Below, in pieces: positions 18,994 to 29,073 of a stretch of 54,477 nucleotides of DNA; the stretch's first letter is position 1; the number at the start of each line of letters is the position of its first letter. A program made the position numbers and the translations under genes. Under the pieces are notes generated by a model that ran no database searches, was not told the DNA's origin, and was given only the letters and a program-made list of their open reading frames with translations. Source of the stretch: an uncultured bacterium (GTDB lineage Bacteria > Planctomycetota > UBA8108 > UBA1146); contig CAJXMG010000018.1 in assembly GCA_913056395.1 (NCBI GenBank), positions 1 through 54,477 on the forward strand, written 5' to 3'.

Positions 18994-20049
18994 ATGAGTT
19001 CGGCCGAGTCATCGTGGTCACCCGGTGAGATTCCTAATGAACTGATTACCGCTCTCGAAGAGTGTGAAAACCCTTTGGTTCTGACTCATATCTATCCGGA
19101 TGGGGACGCACTCGGATCCGCGATCGCGATTCACCGTCTGTTAAAATCCTCGGGCAAAAATCCACGAACGATCCTAACCCACCCGGTTCCAGAAAAACTG
19201 GCCTTCATCGACCATGACGGTGAAGCAGAAGTTCTCACTGAAAACCCACAATTGAACCCTGAGGATCTGGTCGACGCTGCGGATCTGGTGGTGGTCGTCG
19301 ATACTTCCGCCCCGGACAGACTGGGATTGATGGAACCTGCAGTCACTTCCTCAGACGTTCCCAGAATCTGCATCGATCATCACCTCGAGGGAGCCTACGA
19401 ATACTTCAGTGCCATTTGGTGTGAACCCGGTTCTCCGGCCACCGGCAATCTGATTTTTGAGGTCTTCCAGCGGATGGGAATTGAGCTGGATCGAGATACA
19501 GCAGAGTCTCTGTTTGTTGCATTGGCGACCGATACGGGCTGGTTTCGACACTCCAATGCCGGGTTCAAGGCCTATGAGTATGCTGCCCGGCTGGTGCAAT
19601 TGGGTGTGGAGGCAGACCCGGTCTATAACCGGATCTTCCAATCTTTCTCCCATGAGAGAACTCTGTCTCTGGGTGATTTGCTCAGCCAGAGTGTCCTGAG
19701 CGAGGATGGCAAAATCCTCCATTCCGTCTTCACCGAGGAAATTCGCTCCCGCAGGGGAGTCAGTATGGAGGAATTGGACGGCTTTGTGGATTCCCTGGGG
19801 CAGGTCAAGGGTGCCGAGATCGTCTTTCTCGTCGTTGAGATCGGTCCCATGCGTTATAAAGTAAGTCTGCGCTCCCACGGTGATTTCTCAGTCCATGCGA
19901 TTGCGACCCGTTTTGGGGGTGGGGGGCATGCCAAGGCTGCAGGTTGCCGTCTTGAGGGCACTGAAGTTGAAGTGGTCTCCAGATTGCTCGATGCTTGCCG
20001 CGACTTGCTGGGGGAATCGGCGACAGATCCGGCGACGGACCGTGCCTGA
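18994..20049 (+). CDS. nrnA: DHH/DHHA1 phosphoesterase, NrnA type
   Basis: 351 aa. The metal site motifs are LTHIYPDGDALGSAIAIHRL, VVVVDTSAPDRLG, the signature CIDHHLEG and ATDTGWFRHSN; the C-terminal DHHA1 domain ends with GGGGHAKAAGCRLEG. NrnA-type enzymes hydrolyse short oligoribonucleotides and pAp, and in c-di-AMP-using bacteria also pApA. That activity could connect to cdaA in this window, though substrate is not shown by sequence. The start has a strong ribosome site. Confidence 0.9.
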   Translation: MSSAESSWSPGEIPNELITALEECENPLVLTHIYPDGDALGSAIAIHRLLKSSGKNPRTILTHPVPEKLAFIDHDGEAEVLTENPQLNPEDLVDAADLVVVVDTSAPDRLGLMEPAVTSSDVPRICIDHHLEGAYEYFSAIWCEPGSPATGNLIFEVFQRMGIELDRDTAESLFVALATDTGWFRHSNAGFKAYEYAARLVQLGVEADPVYNRIFQSFSHERTLSLGDLLSQSVLSEDGKILHSVFTEEIRSRRGVSMEELDGFVDSLGQVKGAEIVFLVVEIGPMRYKVSLRSHGDFSVHAIATRFGGGGHAKAAGCRLEGTEVEVVSRLLDACRDLLGESATDPATDRA

Positions 20050-20085
20050 CAGGAACGGTGTTTCCTTTTCGGAAGAGGTATTGAG

Positions 20086-21351
20086 GTGTCATTTTTCCTG
20101 CGAGAAAACCTGAGTCAGCAAAGCCGGTTTTTCCTGACAAGTCTGTGGGCGTTGGTGCTCATTTTCGGCCTCATCGGTTGTGGGGGCGGAAACACCGCTG
20201 TGGAAAAGGCTCCCGAGCCTGAACCCCTGTCCAAGGAAGAGTTGGCCGAGCGTCAGGAGAAGATGCGGCTGGAGCAACTTCAGGACAGTTATGGAAAACT
20301 TCTCAATGCAATTCGCATGTATCCGGATCGCAATGAAGAGTGGATCTCCAACCTTGAAAATCTGGTCTATGCCACCGAGGGCACCTCTTTGCACAGCAAG
20401 GCGAAAAAGGCTTTGGAGGATCAACTCAAGGTTCGAGAGACCCAGGCACAATCCGATCTCGATCGCTTGAAAGAACGGGTCGAGGCACTGATCGCGGCGG
20501 GAGACCCTCTCGAAGCAGAGAGAATCCTCGAAGGATTTGACCCCGATGGAGTCTACGGAGAGACCGCAGCGCAAAAAGGCTGGGAGACTCTGGTTGAAAG
20601 CGTGGCAACCCGCCAAAGGGCTGAAGTGGATTTTGATCGCATCACCCGCAGGGCCAGAGCCTTCAAGCGCCAGGAAGAATACGCAAAAGCCATCGGTTTG
20701 TTGGCTTCCTACTCTGACGACTACAAGGAGACAGAACAGTACAAGGAAGTTCAGGAGACGATTGCGGAATACCTCGTCGTTTATGAGGAGCAGCGCAAGG
20801 CTCGTGAAGCGGAGTTGTCAGTCGAATGGGTGGAGCTGGAAATCGACCAGTATCTCTCCGCATTCAGGGCTTCCGCTTCCGACCCGGACGCAGAGGTCTG
20901 GTCTGAAGAGGGTGGGGAGATCGTCGGAACCAACGATTCCGTAGGCCCTGCCCAATTGGAGATCGGCGAAGATACCTGGGAAGAGTACACCGTCGAGCTG
21001 GAGATCCAGTTGGTGACGGGAGGCGAAATCAACCTGGGAATCACTGCCGGAACGCGTCCTGGCAGAGCCGTCAAAAACTATGATGTTCAAAGTTTTGAGA
21101 CCGCTGAGGGTGAGTGGCTCAAGGTGCGCATCGAATTGCGTGAGGGTCTGATCAAGATCACAGACCTCGATACGCTCGATCCCCTCGATGAGGACTCGAG
21201 ACCCTACTTTCCCATGGGCGGTGTTGCTGTTCTCTTGCGTCCCGAAGAATCGGTGAGGATTCGCAGCTGTCGTTACAAGTTGTACCGACCCAAACCGGGC
21301 GAGGAAGACTCCGGAGATGAAGACAGCTCCGGAGAAGACGACGAAGGGTAA
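20086..21351 (+). CDS. Lipoprotein with coiled coil and concanavalin-like C-domain
   Basis: 421 aa from GTG 20086. A lipobox signal, FFLTSLWALVLIFGLIGC, puts the lipidated Cys near residue 32, followed by GGGNT. Residues about 40-260 are charged helices with TPR-like character (RLKERVEALIAAGDPLEAER; RRARAFKRQEEYAKAIGLLA). Residues about 265-405 are beta-rich (EEYTVELEIQLVTGGEINLG; GEWLKVRIELREGLIKIT), resembling the LamG/DUF1080 jelly roll. A very acidic tail ends the protein. Role unknown; it shares a transcript with the kinase/regulator pair and could be a cell-surface component they govern. Confidence 0.75.
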   Translation: MSFFLRENLSQQSRFFLTSLWALVLIFGLIGCGGGNTAVEKAPEPEPLSKEELAERQEKMRLEQLQDSYGKLLNAIRMYPDRNEEWISNLENLVYATEGTSLHSKAKKALEDQLKVRETQAQSDLDRLKERVEALIAAGDPLEAERILEGFDPDGVYGETAAQKGWETLVESVATRQRAEVDFDRITRRARAFKRQEEYAKAIGLLASYSDDYKETEQYKEVQETIAEYLVVYEEQRKAREAELSVEWVELEIDQYLSAFRASASDPDAEVWSEEGGEIVGTNDSVGPAQLEIGEDTWEEYTVELEIQLVTGGEINLGITAGTRPGRAVKNYDVQSFETAEGEWLKVRIELREGLIKITDLDTLDPLDEDSRPYFPMGGVAVLLRPEESVRIRSCRYKLYRPKPGEEDSGDEDSSGEDDEG

Positions 21352-21361
21352 CGACAGGGCG

Positions 21362-22084
21362 GTGACTGCATTTGATGCCAGTCAACTAGGGAGCTGGGAG
21401 CAGGACGTGGCAAGCCTCGCGGGCATGCTCGTCCATGAGGTCAAGAATCCCCTGTCAACCCTGAATATCTCCTCCCAGTTGATCCTTGAGGAGATGGGGC
21501 CTGCCGACACTCCCAAGGAACAACGCACCCTTCGTCGACTTGAAATGATGCAGTCAGAGATCCAGCGCATCGAAAAAATCATCTCTTCATTCCTGCAACT
21601 GACAAAACCACAAAAGATGAGCCGCGACTCCATCGATGTCAGCCGATTGGTGGAGGAGGTGATATCGAGGAATCGCGAGGTCATCGAGCTGGATGGTGTC
21701 AGCGTGCTGTTTCAGCCCGGATCAGTCAGTTCTGTCACCGGCGATGCTGCTATGTTGCACCAGGCGATCCTTAATCTGATCATCAATGGTTGCTCGGCGA
21801 TGCCGAATGGGGGAGAACTCTTGGTCAGGGTGATGGAAACCCGTTATCGTGGATCCCCTGCCGTAGTCATCGAGGTGACCGATACTGGTGTGGGGATCAC
21901 CGAAGAAGCGATCCCGAGAATCTTCCGACCCTATGTTTCCACCACCGAGGGGGGAACCGGATTGGGATTGCCGACCACCCTGAGGTTTGTCAGGCTTCAC
22001 GGCGGAACGATTCTTGTTGAGAGTGAGCCCGAACAGGGAAGTCGATTTTCCATCATCCTTCCCGCAGAGGAATCAGAGTCATGA
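21362..22084 (+). CDS. Soluble sensor histidine kinase (NtrB-like)
   Basis: 240 aa from GTG 21362; ATG 21317 would overlap the lipoprotein and has a poorly spaced ribosome site. There is no membrane segment and almost no sensor domain. The H-box LAGMLVHEVKNPLSTLNI carries the phospho-His at about residue 25. The N-box ILNLIINGCSAM and the ATP lid DTGVGITEEAIPRIF and GGTGLGLPTTLRFVRLHGG are intact. It probably phosphorylates the overlapping sigma-54 regulator. The signal must come through another protein. Confidence 0.88.
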   Translation: MTAFDASQLGSWEQDVASLAGMLVHEVKNPLSTLNISSQLILEEMGPADTPKEQRTLRRLEMMQSEIQRIEKIISSFLQLTKPQKMSRDSIDVSRLVEEVISRNREVIELDGVSVLFQPGSVSSVTGDAAMLHQAILNLIINGCSAMPNGGELLVRVMETRYRGSPAVVIEVTDTGVGITEEAIPRIFRPYVSTTEGGTGLGLPTTLRFVRLHGGTILVESEPEQGSRFSIILPAEESES

Positions 22085-23484
22085 GCGACAGTGCTGAAAG
22101 TCAACAGAGCGGTGCAGCTAGAATCATCATCGTCGATGATCAGGCTTCCCACGCCGAGATCCTTTCGGATGCACTGGCCGCAGTCGGCCATGACTGCTTC
22201 GTTGCCACCACCATAGAGGAAGCCCGGGATCTTCTCCGGAAAAATGGTGCGGATATCGTCATCACCGACCTCGTATTGGGGGATCGCGATGGCCTCGACC
22301 TCATTCGTGAAGCCCAGGCCATCGACCCCTTTATCGCCGTGGTTGTCGTTACCGGTCACGGCACCGTAGAGACAGCGGTTGAGGCGATGCAGCTTGGAGC
22401 TGTGGATTACCTGCGAAAGCCGGTGGATCTCGCGGGCCTGAGAATCCGGGTCAATCGGGCTCTGGAAGGTGCCGCACTCAAGAGGCGTGCGGAAGAACTA
22501 GAACGAACCATCGATGATCGATTCGGCTTCGAAGGCATCATCGGATCCAGTCATGCCATGCATGCCATCGTTCAGAAGATGCAACAGGTGGCACCCACGG
22601 ATGCCTCGGTGCTGATTCTGGGGGAGAGTGGAACAGGCAAGGAATTGATCGCCAAGGCGATTCACGCCAACAGCCGCAGGAAAAACAATGTATTTGTCCC
22701 TCTCAACTGCGCCGCTTTGGGTGAGGGTGTGTTGGAGAGTGAGCTCTTTGGCCATGAACGGGGTGCCTTCACCGGTGCTTCTACCCTGCGCAAGGGCCGT
22801 TTTGAACATGCGGATGGCGGTACCCTCTTCCTCGATGAAGTAGGGGACATACCGACCTCTGTTCAGGTCAAATTGTTGAGGGTTCTGGAAGAGGGCGAAG
22901 TGGTGAGAATGGGATCGAATGATCCTGTAGCCACCGACGTTCGATTGATCTGCGCGACCCACAGGGATCTCCGTGAGCGCATTGCAGAAGAAAAGTTTCG
23001 AGAAGATCTTTTCTACAGGGTTAACGTGGTGACGATCGAGATTCCGCCATTGAGGGACAGGGCGGTGGATATTCCGCTTCTGGTGAACCATTTCCTAGAC
23101 GAGTATTCACGGATTCATGACAAATCCATCGAGGGGATTTCCAGGGATGCTCTCAGGGTTCTCACCGGTTATTCATGGCCAGGAAATGTTCGTGAGTTGA
23201 AGAACGCCATCGAAAACATGGTCGTCACCTGCCCAGGCAAGGTGCTCGAGGTGGAGGATCTTCCCGGCCATATTCGACCGGACGGTGTCGGCGGAAGTGT
23301 GGGCAGCTTCCCGGTAGGGACGACGATTCAGGAGTTGGAGAAGGAGCTGATTAGGAACACCCTGCAGGTGGTGGAAGGAAATCGTCGAAAAGCGGCGGAA
23401 ATCCTCGGAATCGGCGAGAGAACCCTCTACCGCAAGATCGATGAATATGATCTGCGCGAAAAAGACGAAGACCCTGCCAAATAG
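22081..23484 (+). CDS. Sigma-54-dependent response regulator (NtrC family)
   Basis: 467 aa, ATGA overlap with the kinase. The receiver domain (about 14-130) has phospho-acceptor Asp at about 63 (DIVITDLVLGDRDG). The AAA+ domain has Walker A GESGTGKE (about 181-188), the sigma-54 contact loop GAFTGA (about 228-233) and Walker B GGTLFLDEVGDI. A Fis-type HTH ends the protein (NRRKAAEILGIGERTLYRKI). All residues needed to drive sigma-54 transcription are present. Targets unknown. Confidence 0.94.
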   Translation: MSDSAESQQSGAARIIIVDDQASHAEILSDALAAVGHDCFVATTIEEARDLLRKNGADIVITDLVLGDRDGLDLIREAQAIDPFIAVVVVTGHGTVETAVEAMQLGAVDYLRKPVDLAGLRIRVNRALEGAALKRRAEELERTIDDRFGFEGIIGSSHAMHAIVQKMQQVAPTDASVLILGESGTGKELIAKAIHANSRRKNNVFVPLNCAALGEGVLESELFGHERGAFTGASTLRKGRFEHADGGTLFLDEVGDIPTSVQVKLLRVLEEGEVVRMGSNDPVATDVRLICATHRDLRERIAEEKFREDLFYRVNVVTIEIPPLRDRAVDIPLLVNHFLDEYSRIHDKSIEGISRDALRVLTGYSWPGNVRELKNAIENMVVTCPGKVLEVEDLPGHIRPDGVGGSVGSFPVGTTIQELEKELIRNTLQVVEGNRRKAAEILGIGERTLYRKIDEYDLREKDEDPAK

Positions 23485-23689
23485 ACAGTTTCGGCCTTGC
23501 CTTCCCTCGCGGGGTGTCATTTTGACAGCCAGTCCACTTCGGTTCCCTGGGATGATCCCCTCAAAAACCATGGTTCCTGCCAAAATTGCGCTCTTTTTCC
23601 CTAATTGACCTCAAATTGGAACATTCTTTGCCAAGTGATCCCTTGGAGACCGGGATCCCAAAGACCCGGTTCGAGAAGGGAGCCTGAAA
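23485..23689 (+). promoter_or_regulatory. dnaK upstream region with inverted repeats
   Basis: 205 bases without an ORF. I find no canonical CIRCE element. An inverted repeat GATCCC-N9-GGGATC (23637-23642, 23652-23657) lies about 30 bases before the dnaK start and overlaps a smaller one, CCAAG-N6-CTTGG. TTGACA at 23523 lacks a matching -10. Regulation is therefore unclear. Confidence 0.35.
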
Positions 23690-25627
23690 ATGGGCAAAAT
23701 CATTGGAATTGACCTCGGAACCACCAATTCAGTGGTCTCCGTCATGGAAGGCGGCGAGCCGACCGTCATTCCCAACCGGGATGGAAACCGCGTGACCCCG
23801 TCTGTGGTCGCCTTCACCGAGTCGGGAGATCGGCTGGTGGGCCAGACCGCCAAGCGTCAGGCCGTGACCAACCCCGAGAACACCGTGTTCTCCATCAAGA
23901 GATTCATGGGACGACGTCACGAGGAACTGAACAAGGAAGCGGACCTGATTCCCTACAAGATCACCGGTGGTGCCAACGACCTGGTGAAAGTCAAGCTGCA
24001 GGGCAAGGAGTACTCTCCTCCTGAGATTTCCGCACTGATTCTGCAGGAGTTGAAGAGCACCGCAGAGGAATACCTGGGTGAGCAGGTGACGGAAGCAGTC
24101 GTAACCGTCCCCGCATACTTCAACGACAGTCAGCGTCAGGCCACCAAGGATGCGGGCCGCATCGCGGGTCTCGATATCAAGCGCATCATCAACGAGCCGA
24201 CCGCCGCTTCGCTGGCGTATGGTCTCGACAAAAAAGGCAGTGAAAAGATTGCCGTCTTCGACCTCGGTGGAGGAACCTTCGACGTTTCCATTCTCGAGGT
24301 GGACGAGGGGCTTTTCAAAGTGCTCTCCACCAACGGAGACACCCAGCTCGGTGGTGACGACTTCGATGAAGTGCTGATCCACAGCATTGCCGATGCGTTC
24401 CAGAAAGAGCAGGGAATCGATCTGCGTCAGGATCTGATGGCGCTCCAGCGTCTCAAGGAAGCTGCAGAGAAAGCCAAGTGCGAACTCTCCAGCAGAGCCG
24501 AGACCGAAATCAATCTGCCGTTCGTGACGGCGGATGCCACCGGTCCGAAGCACCTGCAGATGTCGATTACCCGCGCAACATTTGAGGATCAGGCTCGCGC
24601 CCTGATCGAGCGTACACGCAAGCCATGTGAGTTGGCGCTCTCTGACGCCGGCCTCAGTGCCAATGACGTGGATGCCGTGATTCTGGTGGGGGGATCGACA
24701 CGAATCCCTGCGATCCAGGAGATCGTCAAAAAGATCTTTGGTCAGGAGCCGAACCGTTCCGTCAATCCGGATGAAGTGGTCGCCATGGGTGCCGCCATTC
24801 AGGGCGGAATCCTCTCCGGGGACGAGAAGCTGAACGACGTGCTGTTGCTGGACGTGACTCCTCTGAGCCTCGGTATTGAGACTCTGGGTGGAGCGAGCAC
24901 CAAGCTGATCGAGCGCAATACGTCCATCCCGACCGGGAAAAAGCAGGTGTTCTCGACCGCTGCGGACAACCAGCCTGCAGTGGACATTCACATCCTTCAG
25001 GGTGAGCGCGAGATGGCCAAGGACAACCGTACCCTCGGCAAGTTCCAGTTGGATGGCATTCCTGCAGCTCCGCGTGGTGTCCCGCAGATTGAAGTTTCCT
25101 TCGACATCGACACCAACGGAATTCTGGAAGTGTCAGCAAAAGACCTGGGAACCGGCAAGGAGCACAGCATCAAGATCACGTCTTCCTCCGGTTTGAGTGA
25201 GGATGAGGTCGAGCGTATGCGCCAGGAGGCAGAAAAGTACGCCGATGAGGACAAGGCTGCCCGCGAGTTGGTCGACCTTCGCAATGAAGCGGACACGGCC
25301 TGTTACGCCACGGAGTCCAGCCTCAAGGAGTACGCTGAAAAGCTGGAAGATGGTGAAGAGGAGAAGATTCGTGCCGCCATCGAGGCGTTGAAGGAGGCCA
25401 AGGATGCCCCGGACGCCACGGCGGAATCGATTCGCGCAGCGATCGAGGCCCTGAATGCCGCCTCCCACGATCTCGCCCGTCGGATGTACGAAGACTCCTC
25501 CAAGGAGCAGGCCCAGCAGGGCGCTGAAGGAGCCGCTGCCGGCGGTCCGGGAGGTACCGCTGGTGCAGGCGGAGAGCCCGCAGGAGGCGATGAAGTGGTT
25601 GATGCGGACTTCACGGTCAAGGACTGA
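23690..25627 (+). CDS. dnaK: Hsp70 chaperone DnaK
   Basis: 645 aa, full length. The ATPase domain begins [20 protein letters not shown] and contains [31 protein letters not shown] and [14 protein letters not shown]; the linker reads [19 protein letters not shown]; the substrate-binding domain and helical lid follow. The disordered Gly/Ala tail ends [12 protein letters not shown], as in other DnaKs. It folds and protects proteins with DnaJ and GrpE, neither of which is in this window. It is a single gene with its own terminator. Confidence 0.98.
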   Translation: MGKIIGIDLGTTNSVVSVMEGGEPTVIPNRDGNRVTPSVVAFTESGDRLVGQTAKRQAVTNPENTVFSIKRFMGRRHEELNKEADLIPYKITGGANDLVKVKLQGKEYSPPEISALILQELKSTAEEYLGEQVTEAVVTVPAYFNDSQRQATKDAGRIAGLDIKRIINEPTAASLAYGLDKKGSEKIAVFDLGGGTFDVSILEVDEGLFKVLSTNGDTQLGGDDFDEVLIHSIADAFQKEQGIDLRQDLMALQRLKEAAEKAKCELSSRAETEINLPFVTADATGPKHLQMSITRATFEDQARALIERTRKPCELALSDAGLSANDVDAVILVGGSTRIPAIQEIVKKIFGQEPNRSVNPDEVVAMGAAIQGGILSGDEKLNDVLLLDVTPLSLGIETLGGASTKLIERNTSIPTGKKQVFSTAADNQPAVDIHILQGEREMAKDNRTLGKFQLDGIPAAPRGVPQIEVSFDIDTNGILEVSAKDLGTGKEHSIKITSSSGLSEDEVERMRQEAEKYADEDKAARELVDLRNEADTACYATESSLKEYAEKLEDGEEEKIRAAIEALKEAKDAPDATAESIRAAIEALNAASHDLARRMYEDSSKEQAQQGAEGAAAGGPGGTAGAGGEPAGGDEVVDADFTVKD

Positions 25628-25652
25628 GCTGCTTTACATTTTCGGAACTTGG

Positions 25653-25687
25653 AATGGCGGGGCCCAGTGGGCTCCGCCATTTTTTTT
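25653..25687 (+). terminator. Rho-independent terminator after dnaK
   Basis: Stem AATGGCGGGGCCC (25653-25665) with GGGCTCCGCCATT (25669-25681), one G-T pair, loop AGT, followed by an uninterrupted T-tract to 25687. Confidence 0.93.
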
Positions 25688-25916
25688 GGCTGATATCCCC
25701 AGGCCCAACCCCTTCAGAGCCCCCTTGGGGAACTGATCTGCCTTCCCAAACGTCTCTGGTGTTGCAGGAAAAGTAGATTTTCGCCATCCTCATACCAGGG
25801 GAATAAAGGGGGATGGGTTCGTCCGTCCTCCCGTCGGGCCTTCGGGAATGTCCCGCAGGTCATTTCGGGCTAAAGATGCGCCACCAAACGGCCGATGTTT
25901 GGAGGTGGAGGGACCG

Positions 25917-27953
25917 ATGAACAACCATTTCATTTTTCACGATCTGATTCGCCAAAACATGGAGTCTGAAAGATTCCGTGAACTTCACTGGACCGGCACC
26001 TTCGACGATTACATGTCGATCGCTGCGCGGAACCCGGACGTTCTCAGGACTTCGTTTCAGCGAGTCCACGACATGATCGTCTCGTATGGAAGTGAACCTT
26101 CGACGCAACTCAATTCGAAGGACGGTCTTCACTGGAAGTTTTTCGATGACCCGGACAATGACGGAGACAATGCCGTCTTTGGTCTGGATCAGCCGATTAA
26201 CCAGCTGGTGAGTTTCTTCAAGTCCGCTGCCCATAATCTGGGAACAGAGAAGCGTGTATTGCTTCTTCATGGTCCAGTGGGTTCCGCAAAAAGCACGATC
26301 GTCAGTTTGATCAAGCGCGGTCTCGAGCGTTACAGCCGTAAGCCGGAAGGCGCCCTTTACACATTCCAGTGGGAAGATGAAAACGGCAACTGGGTTGATT
26401 CGCCGATGAACGAGGATCCGTTCTATCTCATCCCGGAAGAAGCTCGTGCGGATGTCATCGGGAAAATTAGTCAAGAGAGTGACGTGCGATACCCCATCGT
26501 CATGAAGGGCAGCCTGTGTCCCTTCAGCCGTTGGTACTACAACCATTACATGCAGAAGTACGACGGAGACTGGGAGCGCATGATTCAGCATGTCCGGGTC
26601 CGTCGACTTGTGATGTCTGAGGAGGACCGTGTCGGCATCGGCACCTTCCAGCCCAAAGATGAAAAGAACCAGGACTCAACCGAGCTCACCGGTGATATCA
26701 ACTACCGCAAGATCGCTGAGTATGGTTCCGAATCAGATCCTCGCGCCTTCAATTTCGACGGTGAATTCAATGTTGCCAACAGGGGAGTGATCGAGTTCAT
26801 CGAGGTGCTCAAGCTGGATGTGGCATTCCTCTATGATCTTCTCGGGGCCAGCCAGGAGCAGTCGATCAAGCCGAAGCGTTTTGCCCAGACTGCCATCGAC
26901 GAGGTCATCATTGGTCATACCAATGAGCCTGAATACCGCAAGCTGCAAAGCAATGAGCTGATGGAGGCATTCAGGGACCGAACCGTCAAGATCGACATCC
27001 CCTACAACACCACGTTGCAGGACGAGGTCAGCATCTACCGCAAGGATTACTCCACCAAGGCGATCCAGCAGCACGTGGCTCCCCACACCCTCGAGGTTTG
27101 CGCCATGTGGTCTGTGCTCACACGTCTTGAGGAGCCGAAAAATGCCCAGATCACTCTTGCCCAGAAGATGAAACTTTACGACGGCAAGACGATGTCCGGA
27201 TTCACGGAAGAAAACGTCAAGGAACTTCGTGACGAAGCACAACGCGAGGGACTTGAAGGTATTTCACCTCGTTACATTCAGGACAAGATCTCGAATGCCC
27301 TCGTATCCGATTACAACTACGTGAATCCATTCATGGTCCTCAATGAGATCGATGAGGGTTTGAAGCACCACAGCCTGATCTCTTCTGAAGAGGTTCGCCA
27401 GCGTTACAGGGAGTTGCTCTCTGTGGTCAAGGGCGAGTACGAAGACATCGTCAAAAACGAAGTCCAGCGTGCGATCAGTGCAGATGAGGAAGCCATTCAG
27501 AAGCTCTGCTCCAACTACATCGATAACGTCAAGGCCTACACCCAGCGTGAAAAGGTCAAGAATCCCTACACGGGACAGTCTGAGGATCCGGATGAAAGAT
27601 TGCTCCGATCCATCGAAGAGAAAATCGACATCCCCGAGAGTCGAAAGGATGATTTCCGCCGGGAAATCATGAACTACATTGGTGCGTTGGCTGTTGAGAA
27701 CAAACAGTTCGACTACTCCACCAATGCTCGACTTCAGCGGGCCCTGGAGATGAAGCTCTTCGAAGACAAGAAGGACACCATCAAGTTGACCTCACTGGTC
27801 TCCGACGTGGTGGACAAGGAGTCTCAGGCCAAGATCGATGTGGTCAAGACCCGTTTGATCGAGCAGTACGGATACAATGAGGACAGCGCAACAGACGTGC
27901 TGAACTACGTTTCCAGTATCTTTGCCCGGGGTGATTCCAAAAACGCAACCTGA
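25917..27953 (+). CDS. prkA: PrkA family serine protein kinase
   Basis: 678 aa from ATG 25917, which follows a GGTGGAGGG ribosome site; the open frame starts earlier but the family N-terminus is near this Met. The AAA domain contains [17 protein letters not shown] (Walker A at about 119-126) and a [15 protein letters not shown] segment. The C-terminal PrkA domain contains [17 protein letters not shown]. PrkA/YeaG proteins act in stress and sporulation regulation. The gene is first of the conserved trio with DUF444 and SpoVR, 18 bases apart. Confidence 0.93.
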   Translation: MNNHFIFHDLIRQNMESERFRELHWTGTFDDYMSIAARNPDVLRTSFQRVHDMIVSYGSEPSTQLNSKDGLHWKFFDDPDNDGDNAVFGLDQPINQLVSFFKSAAHNLGTEKRVLLLHGPVGSAKSTIVSLIKRGLERYSRKPEGALYTFQWEDENGNWVDSPMNEDPFYLIPEEARADVIGKISQESDVRYPIVMKGSLCPFSRWYYNHYMQKYDGDWERMIQHVRVRRLVMSEEDRVGIGTFQPKDEKNQDSTELTGDINYRKIAEYGSESDPRAFNFDGEFNVANRGVIEFIEVLKLDVAFLYDLLGASQEQSIKPKRFAQTAIDEVIIGHTNEPEYRKLQSNELMEAFRDRTVKIDIPYNTTLQDEVSIYRKDYSTKAIQQHVAPHTLEVCAMWSVLTRLEEPKNAQITLAQKMKLYDGKTMSGFTEENVKELRDEAQREGLEGISPRYIQDKISNALVSDYNYVNPFMVLNEIDEGLKHHSLISSEEVRQRYRELLSVVKGEYEDIVKNEVQRAISADEEAIQKLCSNYIDNVKAYTQREKVKNPYTGQSEDPDERLLRSIEEKIDIPESRKDDFRREIMNYIGALAVENKQFDYSTNARLQRALEMKLFEDKKDTIKLTSLVSDVVDKESQAKIDVVKTRLIEQYGYNEDSATDVLNYVSSIFARGDSKNAT

Positions 27954-27971
27954 TCATGAGAGGTCATGCAC

Positions 27972-29072
27972 ATGCGCAAGATCGATCCTGATGCCAATCG
28001 TTTTCGGAAGATTGTCCGCGGTAAAATCAGGGAGAATCTGAAACAGTACGTTTCTCAGGGAGAGCTGATCGCCCGACAGGGCAAGAAATCAGTCAGCGTG
28101 CCCCTGCCGCAAATCGATTTGCCCAACTTCCGGTTTGGTCAGGCTGACCAGGGTGGTGTGGGGCAGGGAGAAGGTGACGAGGGGGATCCCCTCGGTGCTG
28201 AGCAGGCGGAGCCGGGCCCGGAAGCGGGAGATCAGCCGGGGGAACATGTCCTTGAAGTGGACGTGAACCTCGAAGAGTTGGCCGAGATTCTCGGAGAAGA
28301 GTTGGAGCTGCCCAACATCGAGCCGAGAGGCTCGAGCAGCATTCTCGTTGAAAAGGACAAGTACACCGGGATTACCCGTAATGGCCCAGAATCTTTGAGG
28401 CACTTCCGCAGAACCTTCAAGCAGGCATTGCGCAGGCAAATCTCTTCAGGTTCTTACAGCAAAGAGAACCCGGTGGTGACCCCTCACAGGGAAGATCGCC
28501 GGTATCGCTCCTGGAACACCTCAAAAGTTCCCCAATCAAATGCGGTCATCCTTTACATGATGGATGTATCCGGCTCGATGGGAAATGAGCAGAAGGAGAT
28601 CGTCAGAATCGAATCCTTCTGGCTCGATACGTGGCTGCGCAGTCAATACGAAAACCTGGAGACCCGGTACATCATTCATGATGCAAAAGCCAAGGTGGTC
28701 GATGCGCATACTTTCTTCCACATCCGTGAGTCGGGTGGAACAAAGATCTCCAGTGCATACTCGCTTGCGAAAGAACTGATTCAAAAAGAGTTCTCTCCGG
28801 AAGAGTGGAATATCTATCTGTTTCATTTTTCGGATGGCGATAACTGGGGCGGTGATGACACCACGCAATGCCTCGAACTCCTCAACAGCGAGTTGTTGCC
28901 AGCGGTCAACGTTTTCTGCTATGGCCAGGTGAAGAGCGCATACGGGAGTGGGCAGTTCATCAAGGATCTGCGCCAAGCCTACCAAGAGCACGAAAAAGTC
29001 CTCTTGTCAGAGATTAACTCACGAGATGAGATTTTGCCGTCCATCAAGACTTTCCTGGGGAAGGGACACTGA
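27972..29072 (+). CDS. DUF444 (YeaH/YhbH) family protein with VWA domain
   Basis: 366 aa from ATG 27972, best spaced from GAGAGG (27958-27963); ATG 27966 is an alternative. After a basic N-terminus ([19 protein letters not shown]) comes a Gly/Glu/Gln-rich acidic linker (about 60-95), then a conserved region [20 protein letters not shown] and a von Willebrand A-like domain whose metal site DVSGSMG starts at about residue 198. Members sit between PrkA and SpoVR in many bacteria and share their stress regulation; molecular function is not established. Confidence 0.92.
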   Translation: MRKIDPDANRFRKIVRGKIRENLKQYVSQGELIARQGKKSVSVPLPQIDLPNFRFGQADQGGVGQGEGDEGDPLGAEQAEPGPEAGDQPGEHVLEVDVNLEELAEILGEELELPNIEPRGSSSILVEKDKYTGITRNGPESLRHFRRTFKQALRRQISSGSYSKENPVVTPHREDRRYRSWNTSKVPQSNAVILYMMDVSGSMGNEQKEIVRIESFWLDTWLRSQYENLETRYIIHDAKAKVVDAHTFFHIRESGGTKISSAYSLAKELIQKEFSPEEWNIYLFHFSDGDNWGGDDTTQCLELLNSELLPAVNVFCYGQVKSAYGSGQFIKDLRQAYQEHEKVLLSEINSRDEILPSIKTFLGKGH

Positions 29073-29073
29073 C

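Noticed and set aside
23655-23680. GGTTCGA-like stretch as part of a tRNA
   Set aside because: There is no cloverleaf, acceptor stem or anticodon arm around it.
23485-23689. CIRCE element upstream of dnaK
   Set aside because: No TTAGCACTC-N9-GAGTGCTAA or close variant is present.
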